From the NCBI GenBank assembly GCA_023213395.1, contig CM041465.1, forward strand, positions 27,411,741 through 27,475,740: DNA of 64,000 nucleotides. The letters run 5' to 3'. Under the pieces are notes generated by a model. The model searched no databases. It was not told the origin of the DNA and was given only the letters and a program-made list of their open reading frames with translations. Positions 1 through 11,534 of this stretch are shown here, piece after piece; position 1 is the stretch's first letter; each line of letters begins with the position of its first letter. The position numbers were made by a program, and so were the translations under genes. Origin of the DNA: Cycas panzhihuaensis. Taxonomy: Eukaryota; Cycadophyta.

Positions 1-2
1 AT

Positions 3-943
3 GATGACGGCAGTGATGGAGGAGATAGAGGAGATGAGGCCAGCCCATCACGAGCTATAGAGGAGGTAGGTCCATAAGCGACTGCCAAGGAGACGAAGGG
101 GCCTGTGACATGAGCTCAGAGACTGAGGATCATGGAAAGACCTAGGGGGACAGCTCCACTAGCAGAGGGAGGGACGTAGGCTCCAACAATGGAGACAGTT
201 GCAACGGAGGTGCCAGAGGAGGAGGCACCAGTAGCTGGTGGAATGCTAGGGGTAGAGGCCATCGCACAGGCAGAGGAGCCGACGACTGTAGCAGGTGAGG
301 CCTTACTTTCCTCGTTGTTTAATAGCCAGATGCCCATACGCTTTGATTTGGTTTCAGTTTGGTATGTGGCTAGATATATACTTACATATGGCATGTTGGG
401 TTTATAGGTACCACAAAGATCCGGCAGTTAGTGGAGGCTATGGTGAGGGAGATATTCCCTCAAGTGTACGTAGAGGGGCAACCACCTATCCAGGCTGAGG
501 ATGTGCCCAGATCGGCCAGTGCCTACATGGCATCATTCACCCCATTAGCGAGGGTGAGGGATATATGGGTTGTAGAGTCCCAGGAGCATGTAGCATTAAG
601 GGGACATCTACAGCGAGAGTTGGACGAGACTCGAGGCAAGCAAGATGCACTACAGAGTCACGTACAGGTGCTGGAGGCTCAGGGAGGAGCAGGCAGAGAT
701 GCAGAGGGTAGGATATAGATGACAGTCCTAGAGGAGCATCTCCGAGGGATGGAGGAGAAGTTCTGGAGCAAGGAGGAGAGACTCCAGGGAGTAGAGGGTG
801 AGAGAGATCGTATCCAGGCTCAATACGATCAACTAGTGGATCAGGTGGCATCGAGGTCAAGCTGGAGTAGGACACATACCTACATAGCGGTGACGACATC
901 GAGGAGGCCATGCGATGAGGGGAGCGAGGCAGGGAGCTCATGA
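3..943 (+). pseudogene. Antisense coiled-coil gene carried by the Tat-like element, two exons, decayed
   Basis: A plus-strand reading frame runs from the left edge through 294, then from 408 to a stop at 941-943, opposite in sense to the surrounding retrotransposon. The 113-bp gap (295-407) starts GTGAGG and ends TTATAG, and joining 294 to 408 keeps the frame, so it looks like a real intron. Exon 1 is rich in Glu, Ala, Pro and Gly. Exon 2 is strongly charged with heptad-like Leu/Val spacing, as in a coiled coil. The frame is broken by TAA and TGA in exon 1, a TAG just before 189, and a TAG at 716-718 where CAG (Gln) is likely. After about 860 another frame also looks coding, so the C-end is uncertain. 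Some plant Tat elements carry antisense genes, including plant-mobile-domain types; I cannot assign a family here. The N-terminal part lies off-window. Confidence 0.6.
295..407 (+). other. Predicted GT-AG intron in the antisense gene
   Basis: The segment starts GTGAGG and ends TTTATAG, is more T-rich than its flanks, and contains in-frame stops. Base 294 is the first base of a codon completed by 408-409, so removing the segment joins the two exon frames exactly. This is prediction only; no transcript is available. Confidence 0.6.
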
Positions 944-1803
944 AGGCTACGAAGGAGCCTAGGAGGCATGTCATCCCCAGGAGAGAGATAACATTGACCA
1001 AAAGATGACGCCCCCGGAGAGGGGCGGTAGTAGAGTATGATGTAGGTTAGGGTGTGATGAGGGAAAGCATGGGCCTCCAAGGGATCACTATGTAGAGACA
1101 TATGATTGTAACCCCCCTGCAAGGACACCAGCTTCCCATGGATGATGTACTATCATTTGTATGTTATGAGGATTGATTTGGTGTATATAGACAGGGTGCT
1201 TGGTATCCCATTTGACACATGAGATGGCATTTGTGGTATACATTGCAATGGATGCATAATGGATATGTATGTTTGTGATGTTTTGGTCTTGGTGTGTATA
1301 TATAAGAGTATATATATATGAGTGTGAGTATGCACGATGCATGATGATATAGCAGGTGATGTTTTAACTATTGCATAGCTAGAGTTATGCTTGTTTTTGA
1401 TGTGGATGTGATGTGTTATTCATTATGAGCTACGCGCATATTTCCTTTCATGTAGGACTATATCTCTAGTGGGGATGCACATGATCACTATGAGTAGCGG
1501 CGATGGATACGCGTAAGGCTAAGAGACAGGGTGACATGCATGTCCACGTGGGAGCATAGCAGGATATGCAAAGGAAATAGTGATGGGAGGGAGTGACCAC
1601 ACCCCAAGAGTCACCCTAATTAGGGGATGCCCAAATAGGGAGGTGAGGTTCCCAAGAAAGAGGGAACAAGGGTCCTACAGAAGGAACAAAAAAGAATGAG
1701 GACTTAAGCTATCCCTTCCACCTAAAGCTAGGGGGAATGTGAATAAGCTTAGGGCGGTAGTTTAGGCTCATTTCGGAGGGTGGTGAAGGAGTCATCAAGA
1801 GGA
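944..1803. other. Non-coding stretch between antisense gene and Tat-like pol stop
   Basis: No coding frame is convincing here. It would serve as the 3' region for both convergent genes. An alternating TA/TG-rich patch lies near 1,295-1,325. No clear polypurine tract is seen, so the 3' LTR is expected off the left edge beyond the antisense gene. Confidence 0.5.
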
Positions 1804-2890
1804 TCATGCATAAAATTTCTTGAGGAATTTTCCATCGACCACCTTCTCAAATTCCAGGCCTTCCAAGGTGGCAACCCTATAAGCATTGTTATCGAGGCTC
1901 TTAAGAACGATGAAGGGACCGATCCATTTAGGCCCAAATTTGGTTAGGTGATCATGGAGATATTCTAACTTAAGGACGTAGTCCCAGGGTATAAAGGATA
2001 GCTACGAAGATGTTTATCGTAAGTCCTTTGTGAGCGGGCTTTCGAAACGAGGTTTGCTTGGTAAGCCACTAAATGTATCTCGTCTAGAGCCTCGAGGTCT
2101 AAGAGGTGAGCCTGACGGATAGACTCCTCATCGATAAGACCTCTAAGGGAGACTTGTAGAGAGGGGATCTCCACTTCTAGTGGGAGTACCACCTCAGTCC
2201 CGTAGACTAAGGAGAATGGTGTCATTCCAATAGCCATACGGATAGAAGTACGATAGGCCCACAAGGCGGAAGGGAGCCGAAGATGCCAATCTCTTTGAGA
2301 TTACACAACAGTTTTCTTTAGGATGTTAATGAAGGTTTTGTTGAATGCTTCAACTTGTCTGTTTGCTTGAGGGTAATAAGGAGACGAGGTCTTATGAGAA
2401 ATCTTGAACTTCTCACAAAGCTCATCCATCTCCTTGTTACAAAAGGGAGTTCCATTGTCTGTGATCAAGACGTCTGGAATCCTGAAGCAACAAATGATGT
2501 GTTGGTAGATGAAGGTGGCTATCATCTTGCCAGGCATAGTAGACAGAGGGATTGCCTCCACCCATTTTGTGAAATACTCTATGGCAGTCAAGATGTACTT
2601 GTGCTATGACAAAGAAGGTGGTGATATGGCACCAATGAGATCTAAACCCCATTGAGCAAAAGGGCCATGGAGATATGATAGGATGAAGGGCCTCGGAAGG
2701 CACATGAGAGATGTTGGCGTGCTCTTGGCATCATCGACATCTCAGGGCGTAGGCATGGGCGTCCTTGAAAAGGGATGGCCAATAATAGCCCATGCAGAGG
2801 ATCCTTCAGGCCATGGATTGGCCCCCAAAGTGGCCCCCACAAATGCCATGATGGCATTCGCAGAGTATCTAGTCTACTTCGTCTGAAGCG
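1804..2890 (-). pseudogene. int: Tat-like Ty3/gypsy integrase
   Basis: Integrase inserts the element's cDNA into the host chromosome. On the minus strand, N-terminal traces (GYYWPSLSRTPM) lead into WGLDLIGAI, then ITDNGTPF, then SSPYYPQANRQVE. The two Asp and the Glu of the D,D-35-E site are all present, with exactly 35 residues between the second Asp and the Glu. A C-terminal stretch (WIGPFIVLKSLDNNAYRVA) ends FLKKFYA with a TGA at 1,804-1,806. Frame changes near 2,600 and 1,960-2,300 and a stop after ILKKTVV break the protein. It is inactive as it stands, but the catalytic residues survive. Confidence 0.85.
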
Positions 2891-3219
2891 ACGCAGCGAA
2901 GAATGATCCCATCAAAGGATCTTTTGTACAACACTTCATCTACAAGGAAGTATTGTCTAGCAGTGGCACGGATGTGCGACCTGACTTTGTTGCTGGATTC
3001 AGGGTAGTATTGCTACTAAGTGAGATACCGCATAATGTCGCCATACCGCTTGCTATCAGCAAGCGGATGAGGAGAGGTGCCCTCGATGGTCAGGATAGAC
3101 TCGTCGAGGAGAGAATCATCAATGAGAATGTCACACGTGTTGGGAATGGGGGCATTAACTAGTTGCTCTACCACTATCATTCCCTTCTTCAACTTCTTGT
3201 TAATGATTTGAAGGTCAAA

Positions 3220-3672
3220 CTATTGGAGTAGGATGGCCCAATGACTAGTCCTACCAGTTAGGTCAGATCGAGTAAGTAAGAAGTGCAAGGGATCAGATTG
3301 GACGATCACCTTGGTGGTGTTTCTGAGCAAATAATATCTAAACTTCTTGGTCGCATGGACTAAGGAGAGACATTCCTTCTTGGCAGGGGGATAGTTAAGC
3401 TCGACAACCATGAGGGTGCGACTGATGAAATAGATCACTCTCTCAATTCCTGAATCATCCTCTTGTGTGAGCATTACACCCAAGGATTCATCGGTTGCTG
3501 AAGTATATAAGATGAAGGGCCTATCAAAGTGAGGAGGCGCCAACGTTGGAGCAGAGGTGAGTGCTTCCTTTAGTCCTTCAAAGGCTTGTTGGGCCTTAAT
3601 CGCCCAAACAAATGGGGCTCCTTTCTTTAATAGGTTGGTAAGGGGTTTGGTGTTTATGGCAAAGTCTGCCAA
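3220..3672 (-). pseudogene. Tat-like Ty3/gypsy RNase H domain
   Basis: A 150-residue open stretch carries the RNase H part of pol, which removes template RNA during reverse transcription. Recognisable blocks are the RT connection (PLTNLLKKGAPFVW, then QQAFEGLKEAL), the RNase H start (FILYTSATDESLGVML), and YFISRTLMVVELNYPPAKKE followed by VHATKKFRYYLL. It follows RT and precedes integrase on the minus strand, the Ty3/gypsy order. It is interrupted after HWAILLQ, beyond which coding traces weaken until integrase. Confidence 0.85.
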
Positions 3673-3783
3673 AAAATGCCTAAGGAAACTGAGCCTACCT
3701 AGAAACGACTTGATTTGTTATTACATTCTAGGAGGCGGCATGTCAAGGATTGCCTTGACTTTGTCTGGATCAATTTGGATCCC

Positions 3784-4467
3784 TTACTTTAACACAAGGA
3801 ACCCCAAGAGTTTGCCAAAAGTAACAGCAAATATGTATTTAAGCGGGTTGAGACTAATATGATACTTGCGGCATTGTGTGAAGATGCCCCATAAGTCCGA
3901 AGGGTGATGGGCTCTAGTACGCGAGAGACCCATCATGTCATCTATAAAGACCTCCAATGTGTTGTTGATGAGGTCATGGAAAATAAAATGCATAGCCCTC
4001 TGGTATGTGGCTCCTACATTTTTAAGTCTGAAAGGCATCGCCTTGTAGGTGAAAGTACCCCACAGAGTGGTGAAGGCTGTCTTATAAAGGTCTTTAGGAG
4101 AAATTTGTATCTAGTTGTAACCGGAGAAGCCGTCCATCAAGGACATGACTTCAAATCCGGTGGTTCGATCGATGATTTGATCGATAAAGGGGAGTGGGAA
4201 GTTATCTTTAGGACAAGCATTATTGATATCACAGAAATTGATGCATATGCGGATGGTCCCGTTCTTTTTAGCAACGAGAACGATGTTGGATATCCACTGG
4301 GGGTAATCGATAGAAGTGGTAAGTCCAGCATCCAACAGCTTCTCAACCTCCATCTTAACGATGGCCGAGAGATTAGGGTGAAGAGGACGCTGCTTCTGGT
4401 GCACGGGATGAGCACTAGGAATGGTGGTGAGATTATGAGTGACAATGGAAGGGTCAATTCCCTTCAT
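3784..4467 (-). pseudogene. Tat-like Ty3/gypsy reverse transcriptase
   Basis: Reverse transcriptase copies element RNA into DNA. The minus-strand frame from 4,467 contains KMEVEKLLDAG, ISNIVLVAKKNGTIRICI, NACPKDNFPLP and VMSLMDGFSGYN. After a shift near 4,100 it continues with PFRLKNVGATYQRAMHFIF and FIDDMMG. FIDD, at about 3,933-3,944, is the YxDD-type active site. The two open pieces lie in different frames, so at least one frameshift has occurred. The NACPKD block supports the Athila/Tat group. Confidence 0.87.
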
Positions 4468-4590
4468 GTTAGAATAATCCCACGTAAAGACATCCTAGAA
4501 CTCCTAGAACAAAAGGGAATACTCCCTTACCTCATTAGGAGAGCATTCCATCCCGACCTTAATGACCTTGCCAGGGGTCAAGACTATGTC

Positions 4591-5370
4591 CTAGGTTGCC
4601 CCCATGCACATGGAATTTCCCTCCTCGAAACGGAGAGGGGCAAGGTTAATGAGAAGAGGTGGAAAAGGGGACGGGATTGGGTCAGCGAGTGTGGACCCAA
4701 TCGCAAGAATCTTCTCGTGGCCAAGCCTATGGTGACCAGAAGGAAAGCTGGGCGCGGAGCCCGCTAAGTGCTCAAGCAAGGCTTCATCATCTTTGAAGTA
4801 ATCCACCCCATGTATGACCTTACTTCGAATAGATGAAGGGCTGGAGGAAGTGGGGATGACGGGACTGTGATGGTCGTCAGGTTGCCCAACCTCCTTAGGA
4901 GACTCAAGGAGAGAGTCTTGAAGGGGCTCCTCGGAAGCAGCAAAAGGGAGTTCCTTGAAGCCATTACCTGCGGGGGGTTGATGAAGAGGGAGACCCAATG
5001 GTAGATAAGTCAATACGAGCGATGACATGTGACACAGAAGAGTGACTAGTCTCACTAACGAAAGTGGTTCTAGATAGGGACCTAGAATGGGATAAGTGCA
5101 TCCTACTAGTGCGGAGGAAAGAAACGGGGTGAAGGTAATCCTCATCCTCATCGTGAGACTCATCATCACTAAATGAGGCAAGGTACCCGTATCTCCCAAC
5201 ACCAATAGGAGTGAAGTGCGTGAGACTAGGAGAAGAAGATGTAAGGTCTTCTTCGATGTGAGATGGATTGGGTATGCTAATAGAGCAAGCTGAGGCATGA
5301 GTAGAAGGGCCTTGGCTCGCTTGATTGACATGGTGAGCTTGTTTAGTAGGTGGGTGTTCACAAGAAACAA
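4591..5370 (-). pseudogene. Linker region between protease and RT of the Tat-like element
   Basis: A long open frame lies where the poorly conserved stretch between protease and reverse transcriptase is expected. The overlapping open frame at 4,964-5,377 is probably the correct one for its upstream part. The 3' part is rich in Pro and Ser and includes DDEALLEHLAG. No enzyme motif is seen. It is kept as part of pol because of position and strand, not sequence similarity. Confidence 0.5.
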
Positions 5371-5451
5371 CCCTCATTCGTCCGTCATGTATTTAATTTG
5401 AGTTGCCCCTAGAGGGTTGAACACATGGCTCCCACCTGGTCAAGCCATGGT

Positions 5452-5690
5452 CAACCCAAGAGGAGATTGTAGTCGATGTCAACATCAAGGACTACAATGT
5501 CAGTGAGGATAGTCTTGCCCTCGAGAGTGAGCGGGATCGCGACATATCCCAATGGGGTCTTTTTTCTACCATCGTAGCCTTGGCATCGCTATGGAATAGG
5601 TTCTAAGGCAGAAATACCCAGCTCTTGCATAACACGCAAGGGCATGGCATTCATGGAAGAACCGTTGTCGACAACAGTCCTTCGCAGGAT
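5452..5690 (-). pseudogene. Tat-like Ty3/gypsy aspartic protease
   Basis: The minus strand encodes TVVDNGSSMNAMPLRVMQEL, with the D-N-G-S-S form of the retroelement aspartic protease site at about 5,658-5,672. About 60 residues later comes DIDYNLLLG, matching the second conserved block (hydrophobic residues before LLG). One TAG falls after EPIP. Just past LLG a TGA stands where Arg is usual before PWL, which fits decay of a methylated CGA codon. The enzyme would cut the gag-pol polyprotein. Confidence 0.8.
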
Positions 5691-6430
5691 ACAATTAAGT
5701 GTATAAATGGTAATGGTGAACAGGAAGTTCCACTAACATTCCCTTTCACACGCGGGGGGAAGGTCCTTAGGATCAAAAGAAATAATGGGCTCATGGCTTT
5801 GGGTGACACCCAAAGCATGGATGGGTACGTTATTTGACCCTAAAGCTTCCAAAAGGAGGGCCCGTTACTCGAGACAACTCCTCAAAACATCTATCAAGGA
5901 CATTCCCACAGTGACAGTATGGAGTTAGTCAACGATGGAGAAAAGCTTACCCTTCACAGTAGGTTGGGTAAGCACCCTTCGAAAATCATAATGACCCAAA
6001 TGCACGGGAATGGCCTTGGGAAAAAGAGGCACTTCGAAGGAAGGTTCTCCAGAAGAGGATCAGAAGGAATAAAAGAAGAAGCACCAGCTACTTCTTTGGC
6101 AGCTTAAGACCGAGTAAGGGCATACAGAGGAGTAGCCTCAATCATTTGGATTACCTTCTTTCCCTTATTCCAGGGCTGTGAAGGTGAAGGAGTGCATTGG
6201 TTATGGGAACGTGAAGAAGAAGACGAATCCCAAGCGCCCTTCCCTTTATCATGGGAAGGACAGGAATTTAGTGATCTTTCCCAGTTTCGGTTGTTTTTGG
6301 GTTGAGTGTTGCGATCACGTTCCCCATATTTGGGGAATGGATCCTTGTGGACCGGTTGGTCTAGGTTAGGCCTTGAGGCCCATTTAGAGGAGGAGTCACA
6401 TCAAGGGGCATCCTTGGGATACTGGGCCCT

Positions 6431-8443
6431 ACAACGTGAGTCATCATGGAAGCACTCCCCATGAATAGAACACCAATTCTTCTCAAGTGAAGAATCTGTC
6501 TTCCTCGCTTGAGAGGACTAGGCATAACCATTCCTAGGGAGGGAAGCTTAGGTAGCTTACTGAATTTATTTATTAGAAGTTAGGGATAAAGGAGCTTGTA
6601 ACTTAAGTTCCTTCACCGTACGTTCAAATGAACATATAGTGGATGTAAGCGGATCTAGGGTCTTCTCAGTTGGATGAGAAGAAGACCTAGAAGACTGTTG
6701 CGGTTTAATATCTTTAGTTGGGGGTGGTGCCTTAGATTGCTGTGAGGGCTTGACAGGCTTCTTGAGTCTAGCCTGGATCTCAATAGCCTCAAGCGCTAAG
6801 CACTTTGCAATCACGGAGTTACATGTAGTTGCCCCCATCTTAAGGACTTCCACATATACTTCAGGGTGAAGTGCATTAACGAAAAGGTCCCTCTTCAATT
6901 CCTCGGGCAACGTGGCCTTAGTGGAATGAAGAAGGTTGTGGAATCGTCGTGCAAAGTCACGATTCATCTCATCGTGACCTTGCTTGAGTGATAGAAGAGA
7001 TTTCATTCCACTTTCAAATGGGTGAACGACATCAAAATAATTGATGAACTCGTCCACAACTTGCTGGAACGAGAAAATGGAATGAGCAGGAAGGTGATAA
7101 AACCACTTAAGGGCATCACCTTGTAAAGATCGAGGGAATAGTTTCATCAAGATGTGGCTGTAGGCCAAGTAATCAATACATGCCATAGAAAAACTACGGA
7201 TGTGCTCCGCTGGGTCCTACGAGGAAGTTCCGTCAAATTTAGGAACTTTGAGAGGATGAGGCGGTAAGTTGGTCCTTAGCACCTCAATGGACAATGGCGT
7301 TGATCGATAGTCCATAAAGGGATGCACCCTTGCGTGGACCATAGGATCAATAAACGGTAATGAGCAAGGAATGGATGGGGGTGGTAAACCTATCCCTCCT
7401 TGGGGAAGTGCCCCTTGTTGAAAAGGGGCTTAAGGATAAGCGCCTTGAAAAGAAGCTAGGTTCCCTTGTGAAGGCACAGTGTAAGAGGCTATGCTAGATG
7501 GTGGAAAAGAGGGGTGTGGGACCGGGTTTTATCCATATGGGTCACCCGTGGGTGGTGCAACCCCATATGGATGTAGCGGATCCACACCATAAGATGGAAT
7601 GTTGCTCCCTCTACCCTACCCCTAAGGTTGAGAGATATAACTTGGGGGTATATAAAGAGAAGAACCACTAGGTTGGTTTTGGGGATATGTGGGAGTAGGT
7701 CCCACATGACTAGCAGTTAAAGAGCTAGTAGGACCTATTGGCCTACTAGGGAACGCATGCACCACATTAGGGGATGGCACATTAGCTTGACTAGGAAAGG
7801 GTATGCTAACCCCCAACTGAGGGAAAGACATACCACGAGAGGGTCCTAAAGAATTAGGACCATAACGAGGGATAGAAGGCACAACATTCATCTCCAAGGT
7901 TGCTGTAGGAATGGAATGGGACGAACGTGCAGGAATGAAAGGGTTACTCATAGTAGGAGGGGTAGGTGCGGATGAAGAAGGTGGTAAAGGAGCAGATGAA
8001 GAAGATGCTCCACCACGCAAAACATCTTCAAACCACCTGGGACGCGATTGAAGACAAGCCGCTCGAAAGCACTCGCTAATAGCTACAACCATGTCAACGG
8101 GAGGGGTATCTATGTGACCATAAGAGGTGGATGGGACCTCGAATGGTGTAGACCCCTCAGGGCGCTCCTCATAAGAATCACCAATTGAATGGTGAACCTC
8201 AAGAGAAGATGGGTCTTCTATCGCATGGGTAGAAGGATGGATGTCAAGGGGGTGATGCTGATCACCTTGGTAGTAGATAGGATCGTCACCTTCTTGGGTG
8301 GATCCTGGAATGGATGCGGGGAACTCATGAGTTCCCGAGGCAAAGGTGTGATAGGTCCAATCAGAAAGGTATCCTTCCATGGTCAAATCAGAATCTAGTG
8401 ATGGAAGAGGATGATAGCTGGGATCTTCTAATAATGGAGGCAA
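6431..8443 (-). pseudogene. gag: Tat-like Ty3/gypsy gag with Pro/Ser-rich N-terminus and knuckle
   Basis: Gag forms the particle that holds element RNA. An open frame from 8,443 to 7,622 is rich in Pro and Ser. A second, 7,186-6,566, holds the capsid-like core (DALKWFYHLPAHSIFSF, then FARRFHNLLHS). A nucleic-acid-binding knuckle of form CX2HX4HX4C lies at 6,431-6,472 (WCSIHGECFHDDSRC). The pieces are in different frames. The first codon of the long frame is TTG, so the true start is uncertain and may be a little upstream, near 8,480. Roughly 130-190 bases separate it from the primer site. Confidence 0.83.
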
Positions 8444-8613
8444 ACCACATAGGCGACGAGAGAAGCGTCATATACAAAGCTTGCCAATACTTTTGAAGGA
8501 AATAGCTACAAAGAGTGCATGTTGGGGGCTTCCCAATGAAGGAGATAAAGTGGAAGGAACCACCAAAAGGTAGCAATACCAACAGGAAGCGATGAAGACT
8601 AGCTCCCTTACTA

Positions 8614-8636
8614 GCAAGTCCCCAGTATAGTCGCCA
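8614..8636 (-). other. Primer binding site of the Tat-like element
   Basis: Read on the minus strand the site is TGGCGACTATACTGGGGA and a few more bases. It starts TGG, as expected opposite a tRNA CCA tail, and sits between gag and the putative LTR. I recall similar TGGCGACT...CTGGGGA sites in plant Ty3/gypsy elements but cannot name the tRNA with certainty. Confidence 0.6.
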
Positions 8637-8637
8637 G

Positions 8638-11206
8638 TGGATACGTGCCTACAGGATAACCACCTAGCTAAGTAGGAATAAAGAGGATGATCAATAATGG
8701 TATCGAGGGTATGGATAGAATCCTATAAGTAAGGCAAGTACCATGCAGGGCACCCTGTACACTGGAGCGCGAGTTCGGGACTTGTGGATGATACCCAACT
8801 ACCTAAGGGTGGTTCCCCTACTTCAACTAGGAAGAGGGAAGGCAAAAAGGTAGCCTCAATAGGCTTCGGAGGAAAGTCCTCCCACCCTTGGATGGCTAGA
8901 AGGGGAGGAAGAGAATCCTCGAAGGTTTCCCTATGGCAGAGGGAAACGACCGGAAGCAAGGTAGGTGAATAGCCTACGACACAACTAAGACCTCCTCAGT
9001 TATTTGGCTAAGCAAATAGAATCGAGAAAAGAGGAAGGGGATGGGAGCGATCGATCACCTCAAAATTCCCCCTTGAGGGTACAACCAAAGGAAGCAAGAG
9101 TGTTAGGGTGTGTGCAAGTAAAATGAATCAAACAGAACAAGCCAAGGGGGCGAGGGTAAGATTTACGAGCTAAGGGAAAAGGCTAAGGAAAAATTCCTAG
9201 GAGTCCTTTTCCTAAATGGGTATGGTATGTAAAGTGCAACATATAACATACGAACAAAAGAGGTTGATTTCTCTTTTTCCTTTATGTTCTCTAAATTACT
9301 ACCATGCAACCTTTTCAAAATGGAAAAAGTGAAGCAAAGTAAAGTCACATACCTGGGATAAAGGCGTGGTTGAGGCAGCGATGCTCCCACTAGACGCTCC
9401 AAGTCATTCCATGAAACAAGCGGCAAAAAGTCACTTGCAAGGCAGTGGGGCTTCCTTACCTTCCCCAGAAAGTAACAATAAAATGTTGGAAATGAAGAGG
9501 AAAGTGATAGTGAAAATAGAATGCTATAACAAAATGTAAATGGATTCACTTACTTGGGAGAAAGAAGGGAGAAGAAGTTCCTCGCGTTCTCCTTTTACCT
9601 ACAAGTGAACACAAAGATTCCCTTCCAGAGAAAGGAGGCTAATAATACGAGGAAAGGCACTAAAACATATATATGCATATGCCAAAAGCTAGATCTTTAT
9701 ACATATACGTAAGTACTCACTAATCATAAGTTTACAGTGATAGACTATAGTCTAAAAATACCGAAAAGAAAGGTATGTAAATAGGTGCGCCTCGGAGTGA
9801 CCCACTTCCCGCAAAGGGCAACCCTACTCTCCCTCAAGGAGCCACGGGGCTACGAGAGTATGGCTATAAAAATTGGCTATAAACAGGGGTAACAAAAGTA
9901 CAAAGGGAGCTCAAGGAAGTCCATAATAGACCAGAGTGCTATAGGGAGCAAACCGGGCCGTTGAGAGAGGAGTTGAGCTAAAAGGAGCCTCCGGGGCTTA
10001 TGTGTTGCCTGGATGGGAGAAATAGGCCTACAAACTAGTATTGCAACAGGTGCAAACACTGGTTTTAGCGGCTAGAAATGATCTCCTAATCCCTTACCCA
10101 CTCCAGGGATAGCACGGGGCAAAAGATGAGGGTTTGGAGGGTGAAAGCCTCTTGGGAGCACAAGGGTGGTACAGAATCCACCCAGCTCTATCCCAAACCC
10201 TGTGAAATCTTCTTGTGCCACTGTCTTGGGCATGAAATGTAGGAGAGGAGCCTCAAACAACAGAGAAATAGCTACAGTAAATCAAGAGACAAACTCTAGA
10301 AAATAAGAAAAAGAAACTAGCAACAAGCATGCACAAAGTTGAGCATGAACTGAGCAAGAAAAGAGCTTCAAATCAACAAATACCTCAAGGAAAGTGAGGA
10401 GGAATTTGCCTCTACAAGATCCTGCTGAGAAGAGGCTGAAAACTTATGAAGAAGGCTGAGATGCAGCAGGTATAGGGCCCCTACTGAGGTGGTTGAGAGA
10501 AATCCCGCTTCTGAAACAACTCGGTGCTTGCCTAGGCAAAGAGACCCTAAAAACTCCTCAAGAATGCCTCCAGTATGCAATGGGCTATGGATGTCACAGC
10601 GAGGCCTAAGGAGGGATGGGTGCAGAGGAGCAATTGCAGGTCCTGAGAGTGCAATAGAGCAGAAGAGTAGAGCAGAGAGCAGGGCGAATTTCCTTAGTGT
10701 TCCTTCGAAAGAGAGCCAAAAGATCCAAAAAATGACTTAAGAAGAGCTTAAATACTCAACCCAATCCTAATCGAGCGATTAAGGCTTGGCTGGCACTGAG
10801 GTGGGCTGAAGGACACATGGTAATTACACAATGAATATGAGAATTTCCATGGCAGGTTTAAAAAATAATTTATAACAGTCGCACCATGGTATATATCGCG
10901 GTACCGCGATAAATACAAATGGATAAGTGAACTCTGGCAGTGCGGGGCCAGAGGGCCAAACTAGCCCAAATAGCCAGCTAGGGCTATGGGCCAGGGTATT
11001 AGGAGGCTGACAGGGGGGTGGGCCCACCTGCCCAGGGGCAAACAAAGGATCAAGAACCATAAAAAAGTAATCTATAGGCTTAAGGACACAACAAGGAGAC
11101 TAAGTGGTAATAAAACAACATAACAAATAATCATCACATGAGTCGAATAAGCCTTAAGGGGAGTAGGGAAGATTGTGGGAGGTGACGCAGCCACCGGGGT
11201 GCCACA
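8638..11206 (-). repeat. Putative 5' LTR of the Tat-like element, about 2.57 kb
   Basis: The stretch starts next to the primer site with TGGATACG and is proposed to end at GGGGTGCCACA (11,206), giving TG...CA ends. It has no coding frame. A TATA-like box (minus-strand TATTTAAG) lies at 10,747-10,754, leaving about 2.1 kb of R/U5 and 0.45 kb of U3. The partner LTR is outside the window, so the right end is not proven. Confidence 0.45.
10747..10754 (-). promoter_or_regulatory. TATA-like box in the putative Tat-like LTR
   Basis: TATTTAAG on the minus strand lies in an otherwise AT-poor neighbourhood and would drive transcription leftwards through gag and pol. It is the best promoter candidate seen in this LTR. 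Transcription would start roughly 30 bases lower in coordinate. Confidence 0.35.
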
Positions 11207-11534
11207 CTTGCTAGAAGTGTGCCCCCACTATAGTCGTCATAAGCTAAAGAGGTGTATATGGTGTAAACCATCTACAAAAAACATGTAGCATGCAAGCAAG
11301 TACTCCTCACAAAAAGTAAAAGTAAAGTGAGAAACATACCTACACTTACTTGAGTAGACCTCTCCATATCCATTCCCAATAGCTAGGAAATAGATGGCAT
11401 AATTAATAAATATAGGGCCTGATTGGTAGCTAAAAGATTCAAGTAGATAGAAGGTAATAATTACTAGGAAATGTTATCTCCAATAGTGAAGATAATAATG
11501 ATTGGACTCATACTAGTAATAGTTACTTAGTTGA
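11207..11534. other. Gene-free gap between Tat-like LTR and copia fragment
   Basis: No coding frame or LTR is recognised. GGGCCTGATTGGTAGC near 11,416 resembles the end of some plant DNA transposons, but no inverted partner was found. Confidence 0.3.

Larger units (their letters stand above)
1..11206 (-). mobile_element. Ty3/gypsy retrotransposon, Athila/Tat-like, 3' end off-window
   Basis: Minus-strand traces run in the order LTR, primer site, gag, protease, reverse transcriptase, RNase H, integrase. Integrase after RNase H defines Ty3/gypsy. The phrase NACPKDNFPLP in the reverse transcriptase, a CX2HX4HX4C gag knuckle and an antisense gene beyond pol suggest the Tat side of the Athila/Tat group, from family knowledge. 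All open frames are broken by shifts and stops. The 3' LTR must lie left of base 1, so target duplications cannot be tested. The right boundary at 11,206 is a guess from a TG...CA end. Confidence 0.82.

Noticed and set aside
1500-1520. TGGATACGCG similar to the Tat-like LTR start TGGATACGTG, suggesting a left LTR inside the window
   Set aside because: Similarity stops after about nine bases, so it is not an LTR copy.
3904-4767. Long 287-residue plus-strand open frame
   Set aside because: It is the antisense shadow of the minus-strand reverse transcriptase and linker, whose motifs are clear.
10489-10740. Open frame inside the putative Tat-like LTR, plus strand
   Set aside because: No motif, no counterpart, and it lies in R/U5 of a long LTR; treated as chance.
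11416-11440. GGGCCTGATTGGTAGC resembling a DNA-transposon end
   Set aside because: No inverted partner or target duplication found within the flanking kilobase.
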